From: Parvularcula sp.
Lineage (GTDB): Bacteria > Pseudomonadota > Alphaproteobacteria > Caulobacterales > Parvularculaceae
Reading direction: 5' to 3'
Length of the DNA: 64,000 bases
Assembly: GCA_002704915.1 (NCBI GenBank)
Contig: PAIP01000075.1
Span: 1 to 64,000, forward strand
Part shown: piece by piece, positions 26,154-33,894 of the stretch
How the letters are laid out: each line of letters begins with the position of its first letter
Position numbering within the stretch: the stretch's first letter is position 1
Program-made: the position numbers and the translations under genes
Notes under the pieces: generated by a model
Told to the model about the DNA's origin: nothing
Database searches by the model: none
Seen by the model: the letters and a program-made list of their open reading frames with translations, nothing else

Positions 26154-27148
26154 TTCGGCGCCTCCTGCGTGTCTTCAATCCATTGTCTGAACTGCGCGCT
26201 GGCTTCCTTTGTCTCCCAGCGCCCCTGTGGAATAGCCTCGCTGGCCTCAAGCCATTCCCGCCTTTGTGAATCGGTGAGGGTTATCCATTCGATGCCGGCC
26301 TGTTTCAGCTTTTTCCGGTCGCGCGCCTGAACATTCCTCGTCCATTGGCGATTTGCGGTGCGACCGGCTTCAACAGCTTTTTCGAAGGCTTGCCGGTGAG
26401 ACGCGGACAAGGTCTCCAGCCAGCGCTCGGAGGCGATGATCATGCGGCTGGCGGGGCCCATGCGCAGGTCTGTGAAATAGTCCAGAACGGCGCCGTGGCC
26501 GAATAACGGCGCGATGTTAGGCGGGTTGAGATAGGCGTCCACCATGCCCGTTTGCAGCGCCTGAGCCACTTCTTCCCACGCCACCTGGACGCCGCGAACT
26601 TTCCATGCATTCAACAGATCCAGGTCTGCTGAGCTGAGCACCCGCAAACGAAGCTTTCGAAGATCGTCCATGGTGCGCACAGGCAGGCCGCGCGTAAAGA
26701 GACCGACCATTGAGCCTGTGTAAGCGAAATCGACTAGGCGAAAGCCGTAAGCCGAAAAATCTTCAGATATCTGCTCGATATAAGGCGTATTCGTGAGCAG
26801 GCGATCCATGTGGCTGTAGGTGTCGATGAGAAAAGGGTGCGCGCCGGCTGCTGAAAGGGGTGACCATCGGTTAATTTCGTCGCCGCCTGTGGCGTTGACT
26901 TCCAGAAGCCCCATGCGCAACTGCATGACACGTTCACGTTCGCCCCCGATGGAGCTGTTGGCGAACGCTTCAGTCCGGAGGCCGACGCCATTCAGCACTT
27001 TCATGAAGGCTTCCGCCCAGACATAGACGCCGTTATGGGCCGGATCGGCGGGCGTGCTCATGCCGAATTTCACGGTGTTGCGGGGATCGGCGCAGCCTGC
27101 CGTCAACAGGCTTGCCCCAACGCCTGAAAGAAATGCGCGCCGTCTCAT
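26150..27148 (-). CDS. TRAP transporter substrate-binding protein (DctP family)
   Basis: A 332-residue periplasmic binding protein started at ATG 27148, which overlaps the DctM stop as ATGA. The N-terminus MRRRAFLSGVGASLLTAGCADP combines a twin-arginine-like stretch with a lipobox (TAGC). The body shows the DctP pattern: FGMSTPADPAHNGVYVWAEAFMKVLN, ERERVMQLRMGLLEVNATGGDEI and LRKLRLRVLSSADLDLLNAWKVRGVQVAWEEVAQALQTGMVDA. The usual ligand-contacting Arg is in LRLRVL. The ligand is likely a carboxylate or amino acid; not determinable. Confidence 0.9.
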   Translation of the reverse strand: MRRRAFLSGVGASLLTAGCADPRNTVKFGMSTPADPAHNGVYVWAEAFMKVLNGVGLRTEAFANSSIGGERERVMQLRMGLLEVNATGGDEINRWSPLSAAGAHPFLIDTYSHMDRLLTNTPYIEQISEDFSAYGFRLVDFAYTGSMVGLFTRGLPVRTMDDLRKLRLRVLSSADLDLLNAWKVRGVQVAWEEVAQALQTGMVDAYLNPPNIAPLFGHGAVLDYFTDLRMGPASRMIIASERWLETLSASHRQAFEKAVEAGRTANRQWTRNVQARDRKKLKQAGIEWITLTDSQRREWLEASEAIPQGRWETKEASAQFRQWIEDTQEAPK

Positions 27149-28428
27149 ATCAATCCCAGCGCTCTTGGCAGTGCTAAGGACAGTTCCGGAAAAACGGCGA
27201 TCAGCAAAAGCACGAGAAATTCTGCGATGACAAAGGGAAGAATGCGGCGGCACAGTCCCCAATAGCCTTCGCCGGTGATGGTCGAGACCATCATGATGGC
27301 GCCGCCCAGCGGCGGCGTGATCAAACCGATTGCAAGGTTAAGGCAGATCAGAACGCCAAGAGCGACGGGATGCGAGCCTTGGGCTACGGCGATTGGCACC
27401 AGCAAAGGAGCGATCACGGTCAAACCGAGCAGAAAGTCGAATCCCATCCCCAGAATGAGAAAAGTCAGCATGATCAGAAGAACGAAAGCAAAGCCGGTCA
27501 GGTTAACCGCCTGGACGAACGCGGCGATTGCGTCCGGAATTTGATGCAGGACGATTAAATAGCTGAGCAAAGACGCCGCAGCGATGATCACGAAGATCGA
27601 CCCGGTCAGAAGGGCCGTTCTTTCTATTCCTTCATAGACCGACCGCCAGTTCAGTTCCCCCAATCCGAAGCCAATCACGCTCGCCGCGACACAGGCGAGC
27701 GCGCCAGCCTCAATCGGGGTCGTCACGCCGAACACGATGCCGCCCAAGATAATCACCGGCAAAAGCAGCGCCGGCAGCGCGCGTTTCAAGGTTGGAAAAA
27801 GAGGCGGCGTGTCCTCCGCCGCGCCCCCCGGATGCTTTTCGCGGGCGGCGATGATCGCATTGGCGATGAAAAGGGACGCCGCCAGCAACAGGCCGGGCAC
27901 CACGCCGGCGGCGAAGAGGGCCGCGACGTCCGTAGACAGGATCGCGCCGTAGAGGATCATGATGATGGAGGGCGGAATGATGGGCCCGATGACCGAGGAG
28001 GCCGCCGTTATGGCGCCGGCGTATTGCCGGTCATATCCCCGCCGCTCCATCTGCGGCACGAAAGTATTGGACAGTGCGGCCGCGTCTGCGGCCGCCGAGC
28101 CGCTGATGCCGGCGAAAAAAACGGATGTCAGAATATTGACGTGGCCCAGTCCGCCGCGAACGCGCCCCAGCAACAGCAGAGAAAAATCAATCAGCGCTCG
28201 CGTCACGCCGGACCGGTTCATGAGTTCGCCGGCGAGAATGAAAAGCGGCATGGCCATGATCGCGAATACATCGATCTGGGAAAAAATCCGCTGCGGCGCG
28301 ATCGCCAGAAATTCTCCGGAGCCTGAAATGAGATAGGCGGCGACTGCGCTGGCGCCAAGCGCATAGGAAAGGCCGACGCCCGCAGCGGCGAAAGCGAAGA
28401 TCAAGCCGATTATGACGATCGCTTTCAT
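27145..28428 (-). CDS. TRAP transporter large permease (DctM family)
   Basis: A 427-residue inner-membrane protein with about 12-13 helices and DctM signatures: FAIMAMPLFILAGELMNRSGVTRALIDF, GGLGHVNILTSVFFAGISGSAAADAAAL and ASSVIGPIIPPSIIMILYG. It is the elevator subunit of the tripartite transporter. It starts 6 bp after the end of the M81 gene, placing both in one operon. Confidence 0.95.
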   Translation of the reverse strand: MKAIVIIGLIFAFAAAGVGLSYALGASAVAAYLISGSGEFLAIAPQRIFSQIDVFAIMAMPLFILAGELMNRSGVTRALIDFSLLLLGRVRGGLGHVNILTSVFFAGISGSAAADAAALSNTFVPQMERRGYDRQYAGAITAASSVIGPIIPPSIIMILYGAILSTDVAALFAAGVVPGLLLAASLFIANAIIAAREKHPGGAAEDTPPLFPTLKRALPALLLPVIILGGIVFGVTTPIEAGALACVAASVIGFGLGELNWRSVYEGIERTALLTGSIFVIIAAASLLSYLIVLHQIPDAIAAFVQAVNLTGFAFVLLIMLTFLILGMGFDFLLGLTVIAPLLVPIAVAQGSHPVALGVLICLNLAIGLITPPLGGAIMMVSTITGEGYWGLCRRILPFVIAEFLVLLLIAVFPELSLALPRALGLI

Positions 28429-28434
28429 ATGCGC

Positions 28435-29925
28435 TTAACTGGCCTCAGCGCGTTCGGTCACATTTGGCTGTGTGATGTCGTCCAGGGGCCAGATCGGGCG
28501 CGTGATCTTTTTATAGGGTCTTTTCTTTGCATCGCCATTGAGCAAGCCCGGCGCATCGCAATAGATGATTTTCGCGGCTTTCTCGTGGAAGTTGGCGTAG
28601 AAATGATGCGACGACTTCAGAACGAGAATCTTTTTCGACCATGGGTCGAGGCCGGCGGCGACAAGGCCTTCGGCGCTGAAAGGCTGCTGACGCACGTCAT
28701 TGAGAATGATTTCAACGCCATTCGACGACACAAGCGCGGTGCGGCCAAGGGCGGTCGGCTCGCCGTCGGCAATGTGCGGCTGCATCGCGTCCGTTCTCAA
28801 CGCCACCACTTCAACGTCTAAATCGACGGGCTGACCGGAAAACTGACTGATCTTGCCTCCGATCCGGAGCGGCAGGCGCGCGCCTTCGCCGGCGGCGAAG
28901 GCGATTTCGACCGCCGCCGGGTCCCAGACATAGGCGACGGCGGCGTTGTCTGCGCCGCGTTTCAACAGCTCCTTCAACAAGAAGGTCGAGTCAGAGGCCG
29001 CCCCGCCGCCGGGGTTATCGGACATATCGGCGATGACGACGGCGCCCTCCTCATTGGCGAGGGCGGCCGATACCGCTTCTTCCACAGAATAGAGACGGGC
29101 CTGGCCGCGTTCTCGAAGCGCAAAGAACTCCTCACAGATCTCAGCTGCGCGGGTATCGGCGAGAGACTGGTCGTTGTCGGTGATAACGATGACGCCGGCG
29201 CCGGCATCCTTGAAATCCGACCATGGAAAGCCATGCGCCAGGGTAATCGAAAGGATGCCCGGGTCCTTCTCACGCGCCATGATGTGGTCAACGAAATCCC
29301 GCATAGGCGGCTGGGCGGTCTGGAACAGCCCCAGCATCGGCGCGCGGGCGAAACCGACCTTGGGCTGGATCTTTTTTTCCCGCAAGCGCACGCATAGGTC
29401 GTACAGCTCAACAGCGCGCTCCTCGAAATCGGTGTGCGGATACTCTTTACACGCTGTTACAAAGCTCGCTTTTTCCAGCATTTGCGATGTTACATTGCAA
29501 TGGAGGTCGAGGAGGAGGCCGACAGGGACCTCATCACCGACAATATCCCGCACGCACCCCAATATGTCGCTCTCACAATCGTCATATCCCTCAGCCATCA
29601 TCGAGCCGTGCATGAACAAGAGCACAATGTCGACATCCTTGGCGAGCCTCAAATCTTCCAGAAGCCAGCTGCGCAGCGTTTCATAGTCGGCGCGCTTCGT
29701 CGGTCGGCTCGGCTGGGCATGGGCGGAAAGGCCGACAACAGCTTCATCCCCACGCCGCATGGCTTCCTTGTAAAAAAGAGCCGAGCCCTTGAGCAACGCG
29801 ATGTCCTCATCGGGCGGGCCCATGCCCGTGCGATAAACGCCCAGTTCTTCGAAACTTCTCAGATTTGTAGGGATTGGCGAGAAGGAATTCGTTTCATGGG
29901 CGAGATAGGCAGTGAAGATTTTCAT
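28435..29925 (-). CDS. M81 family metallopeptidase (MlrC-like)
   Basis: A 496-residue protein from ATG 29925 (a longer frame adds 33 unconserved residues). N-terminal DUF1485/M81 domain: MKIFTAYLAHETNSFSPIPT with the conserved HETNSF, LFMHGSMMAEGYDDCESDIL, LLLDLHCNVTSQM; C-terminal MlrC_C domain: VIADMSDNPGGGAASDSTFLLKELL. MlrC, the founding member, hydrolyses linear microcystin and its tetrapeptide, which contain D-amino acids. First gene of the minus-strand operon that continues into the TRAP transporter, M28, GH172, isomerase, kinase and esterase genes. An AT-rich operator-like site lies about 130 bp upstream. Confidence 0.9.
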   Translation of the reverse strand: MKIFTAYLAHETNSFSPIPTNLRSFEELGVYRTGMGPPDEDIALLKGSALFYKEAMRRGDEAVVGLSAHAQPSRPTKRADYETLRSWLLEDLRLAKDVDIVLLFMHGSMMAEGYDDCESDILGCVRDIVGDEVPVGLLLDLHCNVTSQMLEKASFVTACKEYPHTDFEERAVELYDLCVRLREKKIQPKVGFARAPMLGLFQTAQPPMRDFVDHIMAREKDPGILSITLAHGFPWSDFKDAGAGVIVITDNDQSLADTRAAEICEEFFALRERGQARLYSVEEAVSAALANEEGAVVIADMSDNPGGGAASDSTFLLKELLKRGADNAAVAYVWDPAAVEIAFAAGEGARLPLRIGGKISQFSGQPVDLDVEVVALRTDAMQPHIADGEPTALGRTALVSSNGVEIILNDVRQQPFSAEGLVAAGLDPWSKKILVLKSSHHFYANFHEKAAKIIYCDAPGLLNGDAKKRPYKKITRPIWPLDDITQPNVTERAEAS

Positions 29926-30050
29926 GCGGAAGGCTACCCCAACGACATTTGTGATCTGGCCGCCTGCCATTCTGACTGACGCGCCAAGATATCTGCGCCG
30001 AGGCGATAAAAGCTTGCAGCTCACGGCTTATGAATTAATCAAAAATATCA

Positions 30051-30085
30051 CTATTGAAAAATATTTCAATATAGAAAATATTTGA
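30051..30085. promoter_or_regulatory. Operator-like AT-rich site A (divergent promoter)
   Basis: TTGAAAAATATTTCAA at 30054-30069 has perfect TTGAAA/TTTCAA arms; TATAGAAAAT follows. Bases 30056-30079 match site C (33845-33868) at 23 of 24 positions. It lies between the M81 operon and the FAD oxidoreductase gene. Confidence 0.7.
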
Positions 30086-30109
30086 AAGATCAATTTGTGA
30101 AGGTCGGGG

Positions 30110-31372
30110 ATGTCTGGGACGGTAATCATAGGAGCGGGGCTGATCGGGGCCTCTACGGCATATGCGCTCGCGCGTCGCGCAGAAAAAGTGACGATCCTCG
30201 ATATGCAGGATGCGCCGGGCAAGGGCGCGAGCGAGGCTAATGGGGGGATGCTGACGCCCAGCATGGCCGATCCGTGGAATTCCCCGGGGGTATGGCGAGA
30301 TCTCATTCGCTATTACGGTCGGGCCGACGCGCCCATGGTGCTCAAGACAAAGGCTTTGCCGTCATTGGCGGTGTGGGGGCTGAAATTTCTGGCTGCCGCG
30401 AATGACAGCCAATATTGGCGTGCGACGGCGCTGAATGTTCGGCTTGGCTTGTTCAGCTTGGAAGTGATGGAGCAGTGGCGGCGCGATGCGGATCTTTCCT
30501 ATGACGGCGCCACTCGCGGCACTGCCAAGATTTATCGTGACAAACAGGCTTTTCGCATAGGGCGGGAGAAAGCTGAGAGAATGCAGGCGCTCGGCGTCGT
30601 GTTCGAGCCATTGTCGCCGGAAGCGCTTTGTGAGCGCCAACCTGCATTGGCGGCTATTCGCGACGATCTTGCCGGCGCCGTCTATTTTCCTAAGGATGAA
30701 TCCGGGGACGCCTACAAGTTCACGAATGAACTGTTGCGCTCCTCTTATGAACTGGGCGCATGCGCGAAATGGGGCGCTTCTGTAAAACGGCTTGTGAAAA
30801 AAAACGGGCGCGTTTCTGGCGTTCTTCTTGACAGCGGTGAGTTTATCGAAGCGAAGAGGGTCGTCATCGCTGCGGGCGCTCACGCGCCGCGGCTGGCGTT
30901 TCAGGCTGGCGTCTCTCTCGCCATCAAGCCGGTCAAAGGCTATTCCATGACATTCTCAGCGAAAGGCCTCGATGCGGCGCAAAGGCTGCGTTTTCCTATT
31001 ATAGACGACGATTTGCACGCGGCCGTGACGCCTCTCGGCGAGCGGATCAGAGTCGCAGGAACGGCTGAATTTGCGGGGTTCGATGAAAGCCTCGATGATG
31101 GCAGAATTGAAACATTGCGGCGGATGTTGCGCGCGATCCTGCCCGAACAAGCAGACTTTCTCGAAGCCGGAGAGCTGTTTCGGTGGAGCGGTCTCAGGCC
31201 GATGCATGCCTATGGCGCGCCGTGGATCGGCGCTGCGCCGGTTGAGGGCGTTTATCTGAATGTGGGCCACGGCCATCTTGGTTGGACGCTGGCCGCCGGG
31301 TCAGGGGAGGCGCTCGCCGGGGAAATGCAGGGTGAGCAAGCCGCGTTCGATCTGTCTGACTACAAAGCCTGA
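30110..31372 (+). CDS. FAD-dependent D-amino-acid dehydrogenase-like oxidoreductase
   Basis: A 420-residue DAO-family flavoprotein: VIIGAGLIGASTAYALARR (dinucleotide fold), EANGGMLTPSMADPWNSPG, a central substrate domain, VVIAAGAHAPRLA, and the C-terminal RPMHAYGAPWIGAAPVEGVYLNVGHGHLGWTLAAGSG, the pattern of DadA small subunit. It probably oxidises D-amino acids or similar secondary amines to imines. The ATG follows GGGGATG with a weak site. It is divergent from the M81 operon, and the shared promoter carries operator site A. A RidA homologue encoded nearby would deaminate imine products. Confidence 0.88.
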   Translation: MSGTVIIGAGLIGASTAYALARRAEKVTILDMQDAPGKGASEANGGMLTPSMADPWNSPGVWRDLIRYYGRADAPMVLKTKALPSLAVWGLKFLAAANDSQYWRATALNVRLGLFSLEVMEQWRRDADLSYDGATRGTAKIYRDKQAFRIGREKAERMQALGVVFEPLSPEALCERQPALAAIRDDLAGAVYFPKDESGDAYKFTNELLRSSYELGACAKWGASVKRLVKKNGRVSGVLLDSGEFIEAKRVVIAAGAHAPRLAFQAGVSLAIKPVKGYSMTFSAKGLDAAQRLRFPIIDDDLHAAVTPLGERIRVAGTAEFAGFDESLDDGRIETLRRMLRAILPEQADFLEAGELFRWSGLRPMHAYGAPWIGAAPVEGVYLNVGHGHLGWTLAAGSGEALAGEMQGEQAAFDLSDYKA

Positions 31373-31389
31373 TGAAAAGCTTTTTGATC
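31371..31389. terminator. Weak bidirectional terminator between convergent genes
   Basis: GATGAAAAGCTTTTTGATC at 31371-31389 forms an imperfect AT-rich hairpin overlapping both stop codons, with short A and T runs. Confidence 0.3.
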
Positions 31390-32965
31390 AGTTTGGCGCC
31401 GGTTCCGCTGGCGAAAAGATAAACGCCGGTCCTTTAAGATCGTCAGCGCAGGAAAAAGCCTCCGTTGCTTTGAGCTCATCAAGAAACGATTTCGCCAGGA
31501 CGGTTTGACAGGCGGTGTACCCGCTTAATGTGGAGTGCCCGAAATTGGGAATGCTCACAAACACTGATTGCGGCAAGTTTTTTTCAGCCTGCTTTGCGTA
31601 TATGTCCGGCGTCATCGGATCAAAATAGCCTGCCAGCAAAAGGGTCGGCGTCTCGAGAGGCGTTGGCGCGAGAGGGCCGCGATTGGCGAATTCGAATTCG
31701 GGCTGTTCACACACCCTTTCCATGAAGCTTGTAATGGCAAAGCCATCGAACCTTGTTTTCTGAGCGGAAAATGCGCTTCGGTCTCGATACTGGTCGTTGC
31801 AGACGATTGGAAAAAACGAAGCCGAGGCGCCGCCCGATCCGTTTTTCGGCGCAGGAAACACATTATCCATCAGGTTTGTCAGGAGCGACGTGTCTCCGGC
31901 CTCGGTCTGGCTGATCAGAAGCGGGGCGAGGCGCAGGGTTTCTGAATTATAGAGCATCCAGTGGAGGAGGTTCAAAAAGTCATGCCAATTCACGATGATT
32001 TCCTGCACGCCGCCGTCAGCCCTATTGAGGGATACGGCGACCGGCGCTGCCTTCAGCTTCACCAGCAGTGAAGAAAGTTTTTCGTCAAGCTCGGGAAATG
32101 TTTGCGCGCATGCGGCGTCCGCGGCGCAGGCGCCGAGCAGACGATCAATGCTTCGGGCGAAATTGCGATTGGCTTCGGACATGAAGAGATCGCTCTCATG
32201 GGACACGACCGAATCCAGGATCAGGCTTCGCACACCCCGTTCGTCAATTCTCGCTGCTTCGAGCGCCATAAGAACGCCATAGGACACCGCCATCAGATTC
32301 CATTGGTCGATGCCAAGGCTTGTCCTCAAGTCATGGAGGTCCGCTGCATTTTCCTGCGCGGTATATCCATGAAGGTCGCGTCCCTTTGCAACTAAGGTCC
32401 GCAGGCATGATGTCGCCATATCGCTTATGGCTTCATCTCTTTGCGCAAGAGTGAGGTCCTGCGCATAGGCGTCATTTCTTGCGGCGAGGGCTTCGCCGCA
32501 GTCCAGCGACGGCTGCACCATCTGCGAGCCGCGCTGATTGTAAATAATGATGTCGCGATCCGCCCCGAACATGTGACCGGCGAACAGCTTGTAGACGCGT
32601 TCCGACCCCAGCGGCGCCGCTCCCGGTCCGCCATGAAGAAACACAACAGGATCGGGCTTTGGCTCAGCGCTAGCCGATTTGACGATAGCGACCGGGATTT
32701 TTAGCTGGTCTGAGGCAGGATCGCTGCGATTTTCCGGCACAGTCAAATACCCGCAGCGCAAGCGTGATGGATCGACATCGTCCGCACCGGGAAAGGGACA
32801 GGGCGAAATTTCCTGAAATGCGTTTTGTTCCGGCGTCTCAGACGCTTTGTCGGCGCAGGAGGACGTGAAGAACAGAAGGGCGGCGGAACATGCTGACAAT
32901 AGTGCGAGGTTTTTGCTGCGAGCTCTTTTTTGCAGCGTCAAAACCGAGTCGACTCTCATTCTCAT
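31388..32965 (-). CDS. Secreted S33-type alpha/beta hydrolase (tripeptidyl aminopeptidase-like)
   Basis: A 525-residue protein with a lipoprotein-type signal (LLSACSAALLFFTSSC). PVVFLHGGPGAAPLG is the oxyanion region of S33 peptidases; nucleophile elbow MAVSYGVLM (usually GVSYG); acid in AGYFDPMTP; histidine in PNFGHSTLSG. The C-terminal TAP-like domain with two conserved Cys (CQTVL...CADDL) is present. It would release short peptides from the N-terminus in the periplasm. The start overlaps the stop of the XRE-cupin gene (ATGA), so it is regulated with it. Confidence 0.85.
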   Translation of the reverse strand: MRMRVDSVLTLQKRARSKNLALLSACSAALLFFTSSCADKASETPEQNAFQEISPCPFPGADDVDPSRLRCGYLTVPENRSDPASDQLKIPVAIVKSASAEPKPDPVVFLHGGPGAAPLGSERVYKLFAGHMFGADRDIIIYNQRGSQMVQPSLDCGEALAARNDAYAQDLTLAQRDEAISDMATSCLRTLVAKGRDLHGYTAQENAADLHDLRTSLGIDQWNLMAVSYGVLMALEAARIDERGVRSLILDSVVSHESDLFMSEANRNFARSIDRLLGACAADAACAQTFPELDEKLSSLLVKLKAAPVAVSLNRADGGVQEIIVNWHDFLNLLHWMLYNSETLRLAPLLISQTEAGDTSLLTNLMDNVFPAPKNGSGGASASFFPIVCNDQYRDRSAFSAQKTRFDGFAITSFMERVCEQPEFEFANRGPLAPTPLETPTLLLAGYFDPMTPDIYAKQAEKNLPQSVFVSIPNFGHSTLSGYTACQTVLAKSFLDELKATEAFSCADDLKGPAFIFSPAEPAPN

Positions 32966-33600
32966 CCCTGTTGCTTGCCCGGCAGGTTTCGGTCGATCGA
33001 GGAAACGTTCAGGATGCGGGCGCGCTTTCCATCAAGGGCGCGCACGTTATGGGCCATGGTTGAGTCGATATACATGCTGTCGCCGGCTTCCAGGATTGTC
33101 GGTTCGTAAAATTCCGTTAAAGCTTCGACCCGGCCCTCAAGCACATAGATGAATTCTTCGCCCTGGTGCCGGATGAGTTCCGGATTCACGCCGGGTTGCA
33201 CCTCGATCACTGCCGGCGAGAAAAGACGGCGGGAAAAATCATTGGCATGATGCTCATAGACCGAGTTTTCGGTTTTCGTGCGCTGGGCTGTGCCGGCGCG
33301 GGTGATGCTTCTGCGCCCGGTAATGAGGGCGACCGGGCTGTCGGTTTCCTCCGGCGTAACGAGTTGCATGACATCAACATCCAGAGCGTTGCTCACCGCC
33401 AGGAGCTTTTCGATCTTGAGAGACATCAGTCCGTTTTCAACCTTGGAAAGGGTTGAAACCGGAATGCCTGACTTTTCGCTGAGGGTTTTGAGCGACCATT
33501 TCTTGGCGCGACGCCGGCGTTTCAGGCTGGCCCCGATGGAGTGGTCGTGCGGCTGGTCCCCCATATTCGCCAAGGCCGGATTATTAGAAGTGATGCTCAT
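32962..33600 (-). CDS. XRE-cupin transcriptional regulator
   Basis: A 212-residue regulator from ATG 33600. Residues about 15-75 are HTH_XRE (IGASLKRRRRAKKWSLKTLSEKSGIPVSTLSKVENGLMSLKIEKLLAVSNAL), and residues 125-205 are a cupin_2 domain (VQPGVNPELIRHQGEEFIYVLEGRVEAL...LEAGDSMYIDSTMAHNVRAL), the architecture of PuuR-like regulators that sense a small metabolite. Site B lies 46 bp upstream of its start and related sites lie before the TonB receptor and FAD enzyme genes, so it is the natural candidate for the regulator of the whole catabolic cluster. It forms an operon with the S33 peptidase. Confidence 0.88.
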   Translation of the reverse strand: MSITSNNPALANMGDQPHDHSIGASLKRRRRAKKWSLKTLSEKSGIPVSTLSKVENGLMSLKIEKLLAVSNALDVDVMQLVTPEETDSPVALITGRRSITRAGTAQRTKTENSVYEHHANDFSRRLFSPAVIEVQPGVNPELIRHQGEEFIYVLEGRVEALTEFYEPTILEAGDSMYIDSTMAHNVRALDGKRARILNVSSIDRNLPGKQQG

Positions 33601-33645
33601 TTTTCGCGCCCGCTGATCAAAGTGCTGCAAATATGGCGCATATCA

Positions 33646-33667
33646 GAAAAATTTCAATTTTGAAAAT
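33646..33667. promoter_or_regulatory. Operator-like site B upstream of the XRE-cupin gene
   Basis: Contains the perfect palindrome TTTCAA-TT-TTGAAA at 33652-33665, flanked by GAAAA. It aligns with site A when two bases are skipped. Position suggests autoregulation. Confidence 0.6.
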
Positions 33668-33844
33668 ATGAAAAGCGACATCCATGAACAGCTATATTTC
33701 TTGTGACCGCCAAATAATCCAGTGAAATTGGGCGGCTAGTTATTCTTGCGGCGCGACGAAAGCGCATTTTTACGGTAGGGCTGGCGTCTGTGACGTCGAA
33801 AAGGCGTTTTTCAACGCTTTGACAGCCAGAAAAATATCATTTAA

Positions 33845-33868
33845 GAAAAATATTTCAACATAGAAAAT
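33845..33868. promoter_or_regulatory. Operator-like site C upstream of the TonB receptor
   Basis: GAAAAATATTTCAA followed by CATAGAAAAT; 23 of 24 bases match site A. It ends 26 bp before the receptor start and would overlap its promoter or leader. Confidence 0.65.
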
Positions 33869-33894
33869 TTTTTCTATCTGCAGGAGGTAAAACG

